The translations under genes were made by a program, and so were the position numbers. From CAZSXU01 sp964610505 (GTDB taxonomy: Bacteria; Arandabacterota; Arandabacteria; JAGLYR01): a stretch of DNA of 64,000 bases. The notes beneath the pieces are model-generated. The model was given only the letters and a program-made list of their open reading frames with translations, had not been told where the DNA came from and did not search any database. Location: contig CAZSXU010000021.1 in assembly GCA_964610505.1 (NCBI GenBank), forward strand, positions 6,371 to 70,370, given 5' to 3'. Positions 1 through 7,826 of this stretch are shown piece after piece. Each line of letters starts with the position of its first letter. The first letter of the stretch is position 1.

Positions 1-2
1 TT

Positions 3-371
3 TCGGATCCCAAGCGGACGCGAATCGAGTTCCGGCCTCCCGATCCCCTGGCCAACCCGTACCTGGCTCTGGCGGGAATGCTGATGGCCGGGGTCGACGG
101 AATCCTCAACCGGATCGAACCCCCGCAGGAGGGGTTTCTCCACCCGGAAGCGGAATCGGGCGCGGGCGCCGGCGGAAGCTACGTGCGCGCGCTCCCAAGA
201 ACGCTTGATGAAGCATTGGACGCTCTCGAGAAGGACCATGAGTTCCTGACGGTGGAAGGGGTGTTCTCCCAGGCGCTGATCGAACGCTGGATCCGGTCCA
301 AGCGTCTGGAAGCGAGAGCGGTCTATGACCGGCCCCATCCGTACGAATTCGAACTGTACTTCGATCTGTAG
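3..371 (+). CDS. glnA: Glutamine synthetase, C-terminal part (cut by window edge)
   Basis: The 5' part of this gene lies outside the window; the reading frame is open from base 3. The visible 122 residues begin with a segment containing RIEFR, then NPYLALAGMLMAG, which matches the conserved C-terminal catalytic region of type I glutamine synthetase (the R-x-E-x-R substrate loop and the NPY motif). The enzyme makes glutamine from glutamate, ammonia and ATP in the cytoplasm. The stop codon is followed 22 bases later by gatD, so the two are probably cotranscribed; glutamine is a donor for the amidotransferase. The subclass cannot be judged from the fragment. Confidence 0.9.
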   Translation, partial: SDPKRTRIEFRPPDPLANPYLALAGMLMAGVDGILNRIEPPQEGFLHPEAESGAGAGGSYVRALPRTLDEALDALEKDHEFLTVEGVFSQALIERWIRSKRLEARAVYDRPHPYEFELYFDL

Positions 372-393
372 CGTGTGCGGGAGGCCGGCGACG

Positions 394-1779
394 ATGACAG
401 ACGATTCGCTGAAGGGGTACCGAGGTCCGGCCAGGGCCAAGCTTCAGGAATGGAACGTCCGCGTCTGGAGTGACGTTGAGGTGAAGACGAAGAAGGGGAG
501 CTTCGCCGGGATCATCCTGCCCCGCGCCGAAACGGGAGACGACCGGCACGTCGTTCTGAAGCAGCGTACCGGGTACAACGTGGGTCTCCATGTAGACTCG
601 ATCGTCGAGGTCAAGGAGGTCGGTTATAAGGAAGGTCACTACGCGATTCCGGAGTCCGAGTTTCCGGTTGATCCCGTGAAACCGAACGTCACTCTCCTCG
701 GCACGGGGGGGACGATTGCTTCGAGGCTCGACTACCGCACGGGGGCCGTGATTCCCGCCTTCACTCCCGGGGAGCTCTACGGGGCGGTTCCCGAGCTGGC
801 CGACATCTGCAATCTCAAAACCCGCAAGCTCTACGGCATCTTCAGCGAGAACATGGGACCGGAGCAGTGGATTGCGACGGCCGAGGCCATCGGTAAGGAA
901 ATCGCCGAAGGCGTGGACGGAATCGTCATCGGCCACGGCACCGACACGATGCATCACACGGCCGCCATCCTTTCCTTCATGGTTCAGGATCCTCCGGTGC
1001 CGATCGTGATTGTGGGATCACAGCGGTCCAGCGACCGGCCCTCTTCGGACGCGGCTCTCAACCTTCGGTGCGCCGCGCACACCGCCGCCCAGGGAAGCAT
1101 CGCGGAAGTCATGGTGTGCATGTTCGGTCCCACGAGCGATCAATACAATCTGCTGCACCGCGGTACGCGGGTCCGGAAGATGCATTCCTCGCATCGAGAT
1201 ACGTTCCGGACCATCGGCGACATTCCCCTGGGGATCGCCACCCCCGAAGAGGTTCGCGCGCTGCAATCCGACGCCAAGCCCCGGCGGAAGGATCGGAACG
1301 TCAAGATCGACAAGGCGTTCGAAGAGCGGGTCAGCATCGTCTACTACTATCCCAACATGAAGCCGGACATCATCGAAGCACTGATCGACAACGAGTACCG
1401 GGGTATCATCATCGCCGGTACCGGCCTCGGGCACGTGAATCGTCCCCTCTTCGATTCTCTGAAGAAGGCCGTCGACAGGGGCATCGCCGTGTACATGACG
1501 GTCCAGACGCTGTGGGGGTACGTCCAGATGTACGTGTACGATACGGGCCGGGATCTGATGGATTTGGGCGTCGTGCCCGGCGCCAACATGCTTCCGGAAG
1601 TCGCGTACATGAAGCTGTGCTGGGTGTTGGGTCACACGAACGACGCGGAGGAAGTGAAGCGAATGATGCTGACCCCGATCGCGGGCGAGATCACCGAGCG
1701 CGAGCCCCACAACGGATACGTCATTCTGCAGGGAGGTCTACCCGAGGTCGAGGAGTTCCTCAGAAACAACCTGCTTTAG
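394..1779 (+). CDS. gatD: Glu-tRNA(Gln) amidotransferase subunit D (asparaginase-like)
   Basis: This 461-residue protein has the GatD layout: an N-terminal beta-barrel-like domain (about residues 1-95) followed by an asparaginase-type domain. The two catalytic Thr motifs are visible as GTGGTIAS (about 103-110) and GHGTDTM (about 180-186). GatD releases ammonia from glutamine or asparagine and passes it to GatE, which amidates Glu on misacylated tRNA(Gln). The start at 394 was chosen over an upstream in-frame start at 325 because GGGAGG lies nine bases before it and the longer form overlaps glutamine synthetase. gatE is encoded convergently and the stop codons overlap. GatDE is regarded as an archaeal trait, so its presence beside bacterial genes is notable. 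Confidence 0.9.
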   Translation: MTDDSLKGYRGPARAKLQEWNVRVWSDVEVKTKKGSFAGIILPRAETGDDRHVVLKQRTGYNVGLHVDSIVEVKEVGYKEGHYAIPESEFPVDPVKPNVTLLGTGGTIASRLDYRTGAVIPAFTPGELYGAVPELADICNLKTRKLYGIFSENMGPEQWIATAEAIGKEIAEGVDGIVIGHGTDTMHHTAAILSFMVQDPPVPIVIVGSQRSSDRPSSDAALNLRCAAHTAAQGSIAEVMVCMFGPTSDQYNLLHRGTRVRKMHSSHRDTFRTIGDIPLGIATPEEVRALQSDAKPRRKDRNVKIDKAFEERVSIVYYYPNMKPDIIEALIDNEYRGIIIAGTGLGHVNRPLFDSLKKAVDRGIAVYMTVQTLWGYVQMYVYDTGRDLMDLGVVPGANMLPEVAYMKLCWVLGHTNDAEEVKRMMLTPIAGEITEREPHNGYVILQGGLPEVEEFLRNNLL

Positions 1780-3707
1780 CCCTCGGTTTTGCGGGGGTGG
1801 ATCTCGGGGGATGCTTCGGTCATCTTCTCGTCAAGAATTCGGGAAATGAGGGCTCGGTTCCCGATCCCGCCCAATCGCTCAACGATCCTGCCAAAGACGA
1901 ACCGCCGTTCCTTCTCCGAGAGGACATGTGTCCGTCGGCTGCCGAGGACCGCTTCCACGGCGCTCCCGACTTCCTCGGGGGAGGACGATCGGAGCCCCAT
2001 CCTCTTGGTCAGCTGCGACACCGGCTCCGAACGTTCGGCCAGAGATGCAAGCATCTTTCGCACGAGCGCACTCGGAGCGCCCACCTCGTCCAGGCGGACC
2101 AATGCCTCGCGAAGCGAAGCCTCCTCGATACGCTCAATCGCGACTCCACGGCGCCGGAGCTGGCGCAGATCCTGGACCAACACGCGGGCCGCCCATCCGG
2201 GCTGCAGCCCCTCATCCTCGACAAGATTCTCGAAAACTCCGGCGTAGGGCGAGTATGATAGAGGGCGGGCGAGCTCCAGGGGAAGCCCCCAGCCGAGATA
2301 TTTCTCCTCACGCTCCCAGGGGCGGGGCCTGAGTCGGGCCGTGATGGCCTCGACCCGCTCCCGCGTCACCGGGGTGGGAGCCGAGTCGGTATCCGGATAC
2401 ATGCGGTCGGGTCCGGGCAGGATTCGTTCAAAATCCGTGTGCCCGTCGGGGAAAGCCTGACGGGTTTCATTGGGCACGCCGCGAGTGGCCTCGATCGCCC
2501 GGATCTTGATCTCGGCCAACGCCGTGTCGGTATCCGCGTCGCTTCCCCATACGGCGACCACGGCGTCGGTTGGCTTTGCGTCGAGCTCCGCGCGCACGGC
2601 GCGCCAATCATCGGGATGGACGCCGTACGCCTCCGATGCGTCCGAGTGCAGCAGGTTGGGGTGGTGGTCCAGACAGGCGATGACCCGAACGCGTCCCGCA
2701 ATCTCATCGGCGAACGTGCGACCCGGTTGCGTCGGGTGGTTGAGGAGCCCGGCGAAACCGCACAGCTTGATGGCCTTCAGGCGCGCTCCGGCGCTTTCCG
2801 CATCCATCAGGATCTCGGACTTCGGTTTGAAGAGGGACGTCTCCAGCCGGATCTTCCGGCCGTGGACGGTTTCCTGCGAGATTCCCCTGGAGCGCAGGAT
2901 CTCCTGCAGCTTCAACAGCTGGGATTGCCGGTAGGCTTCGCCCTCGGTGAGTCGTTGAACGTACCGGTATCTGGGCACCCCTTTGATTTCGACGCGAGTC
3001 CCACCTTCGATACTGACGTTGACGTCCTGCCGGGCCGCGCCGATTCCCCGGCGCACTCTGCCGGTTGCGCGGAGGACCCTGGCCAGCGCCTCATTGATCT
3101 CCTGGGCCTCGGCGGGTGTCCGGGCGTCCGGGTACGTCGTGACCTCGACGAGGGGAGTCGAGAGCCGGTCGGTGCGGAACGTGATCGTGTGTCCCACATC
3201 AGACATCTCTCGACAGGCGTCTTCCTCCACGGTGACCTGGATGATGCGGAACCGGCGCCCCTTGAAGGGAATCCAACCCTCGGTACCGACCACGGCCGTT
3301 CGCTGAAAGCCCGTGGGAATGCTCCCGTCGAGGTACTGTTTCCTGGAAATGTGAATCTCGTCCACCAAGTTGCAGTTGAGCATGAGGGCGATTTCCAGTG
3401 CAATGTCGAGGGCCTCGTGATTCATCTCGAAGGGAGGCGTGTCGTCCATCTCGTACGTGCAGGAGGCGCCGCTGTAGAGCTCATAGATGACGTCTTTCTT
3501 GGTCTTAAACTCCATCAGCGCCGTGCCGTCATACTCTCCCAGCTCCGAGAGGGTGGGCCGCATGTGCCGAATGATTCGGGCATCGGGGGCATCGTGCCTG
3601 AGTCCCACCGGGCACCGGCAGAACAGCTTTTTCTCCGTGTCGAGCTGCTGGTGAATCTCCAACCCGCACTTGAAACCGAGTTGGTGGTCGTCGGGAGAAC
3701 GGCTCAT
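1776..3707 (-). CDS. gatE: Glu-tRNA(Gln) amidotransferase subunit E (GatB/E family)
   Basis: This 643-residue protein begins with GFKCGLEIHQQLD, the GatB/GatE N-terminal signature, followed by the kinase-like cradle domain. A GatE-type insertion resembling the GAD domain of bacterial AspRS follows (around the DHHPNLLHSD motif, about residue 350), then the helical and YqeY-like tail. Length and insertion fit GatE rather than GatB, which is usually about 480 residues. It phosphorylates and amidates Glu-tRNA(Gln) using ammonia from GatD. The start at 3707 is chosen by family alignment; an upstream extension to 3848 has no similarity. A good promoter lies about 320 bases upstream, giving a long leader. 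Its stop overlaps the gatD stop tail to tail. Confidence 0.9.
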   Translation of the reverse strand: MSRSPDDHQLGFKCGLEIHQQLDTEKKLFCRCPVGLRHDAPDARIIRHMRPTLSELGEYDGTALMEFKTKKDVIYELYSGASCTYEMDDTPPFEMNHEALDIALEIALMLNCNLVDEIHISRKQYLDGSIPTGFQRTAVVGTEGWIPFKGRRFRIIQVTVEEDACREMSDVGHTITFRTDRLSTPLVEVTTYPDARTPAEAQEINEALARVLRATGRVRRGIGAARQDVNVSIEGGTRVEIKGVPRYRYVQRLTEGEAYRQSQLLKLQEILRSRGISQETVHGRKIRLETSLFKPKSEILMDAESAGARLKAIKLCGFAGLLNHPTQPGRTFADEIAGRVRVIACLDHHPNLLHSDASEAYGVHPDDWRAVRAELDAKPTDAVVAVWGSDADTDTALAEIKIRAIEATRGVPNETRQAFPDGHTDFERILPGPDRMYPDTDSAPTPVTRERVEAITARLRPRPWEREEKYLGWGLPLELARPLSYSPYAGVFENLVEDEGLQPGWAARVLVQDLRQLRRRGVAIERIEEASLREALVRLDEVGAPSALVRKMLASLAERSEPVSQLTKRMGLRSSSPEEVGSAVEAVLGSRRTHVLSEKERRFVFGRIVERLGGIGNRALISRILDEKMTEASPEIHPRKTEG

Positions 3708-3906
3708 GTTGTCATTCCCACACGATTCGAGTGTATTGGATGATGGGTGAACCCAGTATGCTAGCACAGCGCGGGGACTCTGGAAAGTCAGAATCCAACC
3801 CGAGGGAGGGTGGGTCCTTGGGACGTAGGGTCTGGTCCACTTCGACAATCCGTTGATCCGTCAGGAAACCGAGGGAGGTGAGACAACAGAGAGAAAGAGA
3901 AGAAGA

Positions 3907-4021
3907 GGGGGTCCCCGCCAGACCGTCGTGTCACGACACCTCTGAAACCCAGGGGCAATTAGGTCCCATCGCTCAGCAGATTCGAGGGATCGCGATCACG
4001 TACGCGGCAGGGAACACCCTC
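3907..4021 (-). ncRNA. Possible structured RNA in the gatE leader
   Basis: If transcription begins just after the minus-strand -10 at 4033-4028, the first 115 bases of the leader have complementary ends. Bases 4006-4019 (minus reading GGGTGTTCCCTGCC) can pair with 3907-3919 (minus reading GGCGGGGACCCCC). An inner perfect hairpin GTCGTG/CACGAC lies at 3925-3937. A pyrimidine-rich run follows. The signatures I looked for (SRP RNA, tmRNA, 6S, glutamine riboswitch) are not evident. This is a fold by eye, so it could be an unstructured leader. Confidence 0.25.
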
Positions 4022-4027
4022 AGGGTC

Positions 4028-4056
4028 ACTATATCAGAACCCAAAATAGCTGTCAA
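4028..4056 (-). promoter_or_regulatory. Sigma70-type promoter for gatE
   Basis: On the minus strand TTGACA (4056-4051), a 17-base spacer and TATAGT (4033-4028) match the housekeeping consensus at 11 of 12 positions. It points to gatE, whose ATG is about 320 bases downstream. Confidence 0.65.
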
Positions 4057-4179
4057 CCTTAACCCCATCACACGGGCACCGGAAAACCAAAACCATATGT
4101 TAATAGGCGCAAAACATTGCAAGCTTGTTCCAGAAGAACTAAAATCTCCCCAGTGGTGGTCGCGGGTGGATTGGCGAAG

Positions 4180-4209
4180 AACACCGTTTTTGAGGTGAGA
4201 AACGGTGTT
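4180..4209 (-). terminator. Hairpin after the TPR gene
   Basis: A perfect 10-bp inverted repeat (AACACCGTTT / AAACGGTGTT) with a 10-base loop lies about 65 bases after the stop of the minus-strand TPR gene. There is no strong U-tract, so it may be a terminator or a 3'-end stabilising hairpin. Confidence 0.4.
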
Positions 4210-4275
4210 TCCGGAAGCTCTCACGCCGGGCGGTTTTGATCCGCAACCCCGAGGAGCTTCCATCGGAAACGCCGT

Positions 4276-5355
4276 CTACGGCTCGAAATCGGATGACGGA
4301 ATGTCGTCCACCGAATCGAATTCTTCCTCTTCCTCTTGAGCCTCTTCCTGAGCGGCCAGGGCGGCCAGATAATCCTGGATCTTCTTGGCGGAAGATCTTG
4401 CCTGGGTGCGCTTCGAAAACTCCGTATCGGCCGCGGCCGCCCGGTATTCCTTGAGCGCCGATTCGAAGGATCCCAACTGCTGGTAGATTCGAGCCAGCTC
4501 GTAGTGGGCTCCGCCGTATGGGTCTTTCAGGTTCGTTGCTTTGCGCAGCGCCCGGATCGCCGAATCGTAGGACTTGGTTTTCGCCAGGGCCCGGCCCTGC
4601 ATGAAATGCGCCTCGGCGAGGTCCGGGCGCTTCTCCGCCGCTCTTCCGAACATCTCCGCAGCGGACGTATAGTCTTTCGTATCCGTGTAGATCTTGCCCA
4701 GCTGGAAGTAGGCGATGTAACACTTACCGTAGTCCGGGAACTGACGGACCACCTTCCGGTAAGCCGCCAAGGCTCGATCGTAGTTGCCGGACGTCTCCCC
4801 GATCTCGTATTCCACGTCCCCGAGCTCGTAAATGGCGTCCACGAAGGTCGAGTCGATCCCGATCGCCTTCTCGAAGGCGCTGCGCGCGCCCGTGCGGTTT
4901 CCCGCCTTGTGCTGGGCCGTGCCCAATGCGAAGTGGGCCTCAACATAGCCGGGCTCCGCCTCCGTGGCCCGTTTCAGATAGCCCGCGGCCGCACTGTACT
5001 TCGCCTGCTTGTACATCATCGCCCCCAAGCCGTAGAGCGCCTTGGAGTGCTTGGGATCCAATTCCAGGGTCTTCTTGTAGGCCGCTTCGGCCTCGGCCAG
5101 GTCTCCCTTGCGGTCATAGGCGAAGGCGAGGTTGTATTGCGCCGCGGGGAAATTGCTCGTGATCAGAAGGGCTTTCTGGAACTCGTCGATGGCCCGATCG
5201 TATTCACCGCCACGGGCGAACGCCAGTCCCTCCTCAAAGAGGACGTTCGCGTCCGGACTGGCGACGTCGGGAGCGTCGAACTGCGCCTGGGCGGGTGTCG
5301 ACACGCCACACATGTAGACGGCCGCCAGAAGTGTAGGGATCCACAATCTCCACAT
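4276..5355 (-). CDS. Secreted tetratricopeptide-repeat protein
   Basis: The 359-residue product begins with a signal peptide (hydrophobic core to about residue 20, ending AQAQ). Most of the rest is back-to-back 34-residue TPR units recognisable by their A/Y-rich pattern, for example YNLAFAYDRKGDLAEAEAAY and ALYGLGAMMYKQAKYSAAA, about seven or eight in all. The C-terminus is highly acidic (EEEEEFDSVDD). TPR proteins of this kind serve as periplasmic scaffolds in envelope assembly; the partner is unknown. No enzyme domain is present. A promoter lies about 140 bases upstream, so it is probably a single-gene unit. Confidence 0.85.
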   Translation of the reverse strand: MWRLWIPTLLAAVYMCGVSTPAQAQFDAPDVASPDANVLFEEGLAFARGGEYDRAIDEFQKALLITSNFPAAQYNLAFAYDRKGDLAEAEAAYKKTLELDPKHSKALYGLGAMMYKQAKYSAAAGYLKRATEAEPGYVEAHFALGTAQHKAGNRTGARSAFEKAIGIDSTFVDAIYELGDVEYEIGETSGNYDRALAAYRKVVRQFPDYGKCYIAYFQLGKIYTDTKDYTSAAEMFGRAAEKRPDLAEAHFMQGRALAKTKSYDSAIRALRKATNLKDPYGGAHYELARIYQQLGSFESALKEYRAAAADTEFSKRTQARSSAKKIQDYLAALAAQEEAQEEEEEFDSVDDIPSSDFEP

Positions 5356-5728
5356 AGCTCTACCCCCACTCTGAAGTGATCAAAGGGCTGCGATATTCAA
5401 TGCGAGTCCGGCCCGCCCGGGTCCCGACCGGGTGCGGCGTTTCCTCTCCGCCCCAATTCTCCCCAGATTCGTGCAGGCCTGACAAGTTCTCCCCACCAAT
5501 CTATCACCGGGTCCCGCCGGGTGTCAACCCCTTGCGGGGAGAAGGCACATCTCTCCCGATCGGCTCATTCGGCGCCGGGCCGGAAAACGGCCGTCTCAGG
5601 CAGCCTTGCACCTGCGCGCAGGCCACGGGACCTTGACAGGCCTCGGGCGCCTGTGGGAGTCTATTCGAGGACGACTCAGGAATCCTCGTTCTCATACTTA
5701 CACCGTACAGCAGAGGGAGAAGTTCCCA
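5356..5728. other. Divergent intergenic region between the TPR and NUDIX genes
   Basis: No gene is supported here. Besides the minus-strand promoter candidate, a TTGACA occurs at 5633-5638 on the plus strand toward the NUDIX gene. The nearest -10-like TCTATT is 21 bases away, too far for a canonical promoter. Confidence 0.5.
5498..5527 (-). promoter_or_regulatory. Promoter candidate for the TPR gene
   Basis: On the minus strand TTGACA (5527-5522), an 18-base spacer and TAGATT (5503-5498) lie about 140 bases before the TPR start codon. The -35 is perfect and the -10 fair. Confidence 0.45.
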
Positions 5729-6256
5729 ATGGCGTTTGACGTTCTGGAGGAGAGAGGCGTTTACTCCGGCAAAGTGGTCGGCCTGCGCTCGGACCGCGTT
5801 CGTCTGCCGAACGGTCATGTGTCCACACTCGAGACCGTCGTGCACGGTCCGTCCGCCGCCGTCGTCCCGATTCTGCCGGACGGCAACGTCCTTCTCCTGC
5901 GGCAGTTCCGGTACGCGGCGCGGGGAACCATTCTGGAAATTCCCGCCGGTGTGGTGAACCCCGGCGAGGATCCCGAGACCTGCGCCCGCAGGGAGTTGGA
6001 GGAGGAAACCGGGTACACGGCGGGAGGGATGGAGCCTCTCGGCGGGTTCATGCTGGCCCCGGGATACTGCGACGAAGTGATCCACCTCTTCGTCGCCGGC
6101 GATCTTGTTCCCGGGGAACAAGCGCTTGAACCGTCGGAGGTCATTCACCTTGCGCCGTACTCCGTGGAAGACATCGAGGAGAGAATACGCACGGGCGAGA
6201 TCATCGATGCCAAGACCGTGATCGGGGTCATGCTGGCGTTTCACGCCACGCGATAG
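5729..6256 (+). CDS. NUDIX hydrolase, ADP-ribose pyrophosphatase type
   Basis: The 175-residue protein contains an intact NUDIX box (G-x5-E-x7-RELEEETGY) at about residues 82-104, the Mg-binding helix that cleaves nucleoside diphosphates linked to another moiety. The N-terminal strand region and the following GFMLAPGY segment resemble the ADP-ribose pyrophosphatase (NudF/YqkG) subgroup, which hydrolyses ADP-ribose to AMP and ribose 5-phosphate. The start at 5729 follows an AGGGAGA ribosome site; the longer frame from 5606 adds a non-homologous Arg-rich stretch. cutA follows 28 bases downstream and is probably cotranscribed. Substrate specificity is inferred. Confidence 0.85.
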   Translation: MAFDVLEERGVYSGKVVGLRSDRVRLPNGHVSTLETVVHGPSAAVVPILPDGNVLLLRQFRYAARGTILEIPAGVVNPGEDPETCARRELEEETGYTAGGMEPLGGFMLAPGYCDEVIHLFVAGDLVPGEQALEPSEVIHLAPYSVEDIEERIRTGEIIDAKTVIGVMLAFHATR

Positions 6257-6284
6257 CGTGCCCGTGGGTTGAGAGGAGGGCAGG

Positions 6285-6659
6285 ATGCCGCACCACAACC
6301 TCGTCGTTTTCGTCACCGCTTCCTCCGCCGATGAAGCCGAGACGATAGCGAGTGCCATGGTGGAAGAAAGGCTGGCCGCGTGCGCGAACCTGGTGCCCTC
6401 CGTCGCGTCCATCTTCCGGTGGAAGGGACGGATCGAGCGCGAAGAGGAAGTCCTCATCATTCTGAAGAGCCGGCGGCTGCTGCTGGATCGTCTGATCGAG
6501 CGGGTCGGGGAGCTTCACAGCTATGAAGTGCCCGAGGTGGTGGCCCTTCCCATCGTCGGCGGATCGGACGCGTACCTCGATTGGCTACGGCAGGAAACCG
6601 AACCCGTCTCACGAGTTACGCCCAGAGACCGTCGAGGGCCGTTCGGGCCGGGGTTCTAG
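6285..6659 (+). CDS. cutA: CutA1-type divalent-ion tolerance protein
   Basis: The 124-residue product has the CutA1 fold signature: VVFVTASSADEAETIA at the N-terminus, ERLAACANLVP, then IFRWKGRIEREEEVLIILKS and the C-terminal HSYEVPEVVALPI. CutA1 forms very stable trimers in the cytoplasm and was named for copper tolerance, though its molecular role is still unsettled. Length is normal, with a short Arg-rich tail. An AGAGGAGG ribosome site precedes the start. The stop codon starts a 35-base element that recurs at 39666. Confidence 0.92.
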   Translation: MPHHNLVVFVTASSADEAETIASAMVEERLAACANLVPSVASIFRWKGRIEREEEVLIILKSRRLLLDRLIERVGELHSYEVPEVVALPIVGGSDAYLDWLRQETEPVSRVTPRDRRGPFGPGF

Positions 6660-6691
6660 CCCGGATGATTCATGAATCCCTGCTGCGAGGC
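6657..6691 (+). repeat. Intergenic element copy 1 (stop-linked)
   Basis: The sequence begins with the cutA stop, reads TAGCCCGGA, contains the 12-base palindrome GATTCATGAATC and continues CCCTG and GAGGC. The copy at 39666-39700 matches 29 of 35 bases and also begins at a stop codon. Confidence 0.6.
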
Positions 6692-6986
6692 TGCCGGTGC
6701 TTGCCTGGACTTCGTTGCGGCACCGGTTTCGATCCTCAACGGGGCAATGGCCACGCTTCCGGTCGAAACCAGCACCGCGCCTCGCCATGCATGCCCCGAC
6801 AGCCTCTCGCGACGGACTTCCTGAATCACCCGGGCCATGTGAGCCAAGCGACGCCGAGCGCTCCGCGCGGCGCAGGGTCCGAGTCGAGAAGACAACCTCG
6901 CGAGAGCGCGAGAAACCTGACACCCAGCCGCAGATTGGCGGCCAGTCAAACGAGGCAGCACACAGGTTGAATGGATTCACGCGAAA

Positions 6987-7010
6987 CGGAGTCTCGGGCC
7001 CGAGACTCCG
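6987..7010. repeat. 24-base perfect palindrome
   Basis: CGGAGTCTCGGG is followed directly by its reverse complement. It sits between the heptamer array and the rest of the gap, 37 bases past the stop of the minus-strand gene. It could form a strong stem or bind a dimeric protein; there is no U-tract. Confidence 0.6.
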
Positions 7011-7014
7011 GGAA

Positions 7015-7042
7015 CGAACTTCGAATATCGAATCACGAACTG
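7015..7042. repeat. Heptamer array, unit CGAAYNN (4 units)
   Basis: Four consecutive 7-base units all begin CGAA (CGAACTT, CGAATAT, CGAATCA, CGAACTG). The array lies five bases past the stop codon of the minus-strand gene at 7048. Confidence 0.7.
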
Positions 7043-7047
7043 CGGCC

Positions 7048-7569
7048 CTATCGCCGCCACCGGCGATAGGGACTGCAGTAGTAGTTGGGATTCTGGACGA
7101 TGACTTCGAAGCGGAAATTCCTGTTGGGCTGATACAGAAGACCGAATCCCGGGACGACGAACTCTGCGTTGCCTTCGCCCTCCATGCCGAAACCGGGCTG
7201 GAAGCCCACACCGACGTCGACCCACACGTGGACAGGGTCCGCGACGCGGTAGTTGACGTGATTCAAGAATAGACCCTGTACGGAACTCTGGGTGGATCCG
7301 AATGCACTGCCCATCCCATAGGACATCGATACGGAGTGAGTCACATTCAGCCGAGAAGGATCAATGAGCATCAGGCTCTTGAGTCCCGCTGGCTGGGGGG
7401 CGCCGAAATTCCAATCTCCCTTCAGATCCGAAAGCGCCGTCGATGATTCCTGCGCTGAGGCGGGCGCTGAGGCGGGCGCTGAAGCGGGCGCCTCAGCGGG
7501 CGCCGGGGTGGGGAGAGCACACCAACCGACGAAACAGGCTGCGGTAAACAGAAGAAGAGAACCTCTCAT
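7048..7569 (-). CDS. Small exported protein, probable outer-membrane protein
   Basis: The 173-residue product has a signal peptide (LLLFTAACFVGWCALPTPAPAE) followed by a low-complexity linker of Ala-Pro-Ala-Ser repeats. The mature part alternates hydrophobic and polar residues (VHVWVDVGVGFQPGF, FRFEVIVQNPNYY), as in beta-strands of a small barrel or beta-sandwich. No named family is recognised. The start at 7569 has a GGAG site and a promoter upstream; the longer frame to 7875 would overlap the divergent protease gene. The last codons form a 10-bp hairpin with the stop (7046-7055 with 7062-7071). Function is unknown; an envelope role is inferred from export only. Confidence 0.7.
   Translation of the reverse strand: MRGSLLLFTAACFVGWCALPTPAPAEAPASAPASAPASAQESSTALSDLKGDWNFGAPQPAGLKSLMLIDPSRLNVTHSVSMSYGMGSAFGSTQSSVQGLFLNHVNYRVADPVHVWVDVGVGFQPGFGMEGEGNAEFVVPGFGLLYQPNRNFRFEVIVQNPNYYCSPYRRWRR
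7452..7499. repeat. 12-bp tandem repeat inside the exported protein gene
   Basis: Four units of GCGCTGAGGCGG, the last two diverged, encode the APAS linker after the signal peptide. The repeat keeps frame, so copy-number change would lengthen or shorten the linker by four residues. Confidence 0.75.
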
Positions 7570-7642
7570 GACCGACTCCGTCCTCACGACGCAAGGGACC
7601 CTGAACACCGCCATCTTCCCGAAATCCCACTCTCTATAAACC

Positions 7643-7671
7643 AGAATAGCCACATTTGGTTCCGCTGTCAA
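7643..7671 (-). promoter_or_regulatory. Sigma70-type promoter for the 7048-7569 gene
   Basis: On the minus strand TTGACA (7671-7666), a 17-base spacer and TATTCT (7648-7643) stand about 75 bases before the start codon. Confidence 0.6.
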
Positions 7672-7752
7672 GGGGTCGAACTCCCAGTTCACCTTCGGCC
7701 CCCCTGGGCTTCGACTGAAGGGGGCGGTCGCCCGGTCGGCGTCTTGCCCAGG

Positions 7753-7780
7753 TTGACATTTCTTCCGAAGAGCGTATGGT
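7753..7780 (+). promoter_or_regulatory. Promoter candidate for the metalloprotease gene
   Basis: TTGACA (7753-7758), a 16-base spacer and TATGGT (7775-7780) precede the GTG start at 7827 by 46 bases. It is divergent from the promoter at 7643-7671. Confidence 0.55.
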
Positions 7781-7826
7781 TGCCCATGTGACGGCAAACC
7801 CTTCCCCCTGAGTAAGGAGACCGGCC

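Larger units (their letters stand above)
3708..4275. other. Intergenic region holding the gatE leader and a TPR-gene hairpin
   Basis: No convincing gene is seen here. A 106-codon frame at 3878-4198 (+) has no recognisable domain and lies antisense to the gatE promoter and leader. The stretch from about 4020 to 4140 is clearly more AT-rich than its surroundings and carries the gatE promoter. The part nearest 4180-4209 is a hairpin after the TPR gene. Confidence 0.6.
6660..7047. other. Convergent gap rich in repeats
   Basis: This gap between convergent genes holds no convincing gene. It contains the stop-linked element at its left edge and a copy of the GCGCAAGG-type element near 6850-6882, including GACGCCGAGCGCTCC shared exactly in inverse with 56584-56598. 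A 24-base perfect palindrome and a heptamer array lie at the right edge. Confidence 0.6.

Noticed and set aside
2439..3743. Long open frames antisense to real genes (also 4336-5379 +, 12565-13887 -, 19532-21253 -, 37461-39539 -)
   Set aside because: They mirror strong genes in a GC-rich genome where antisense frames stay open by codon bias. None shows family motifs, and their translations are rich in Arg/Gly/Val without domains.
3878..4198. 106-codon frame before the TPR gene
   Set aside because: It lacks a ribosome site and recognisable motifs and lies across the gatE promoter and leader; composition changes along it.
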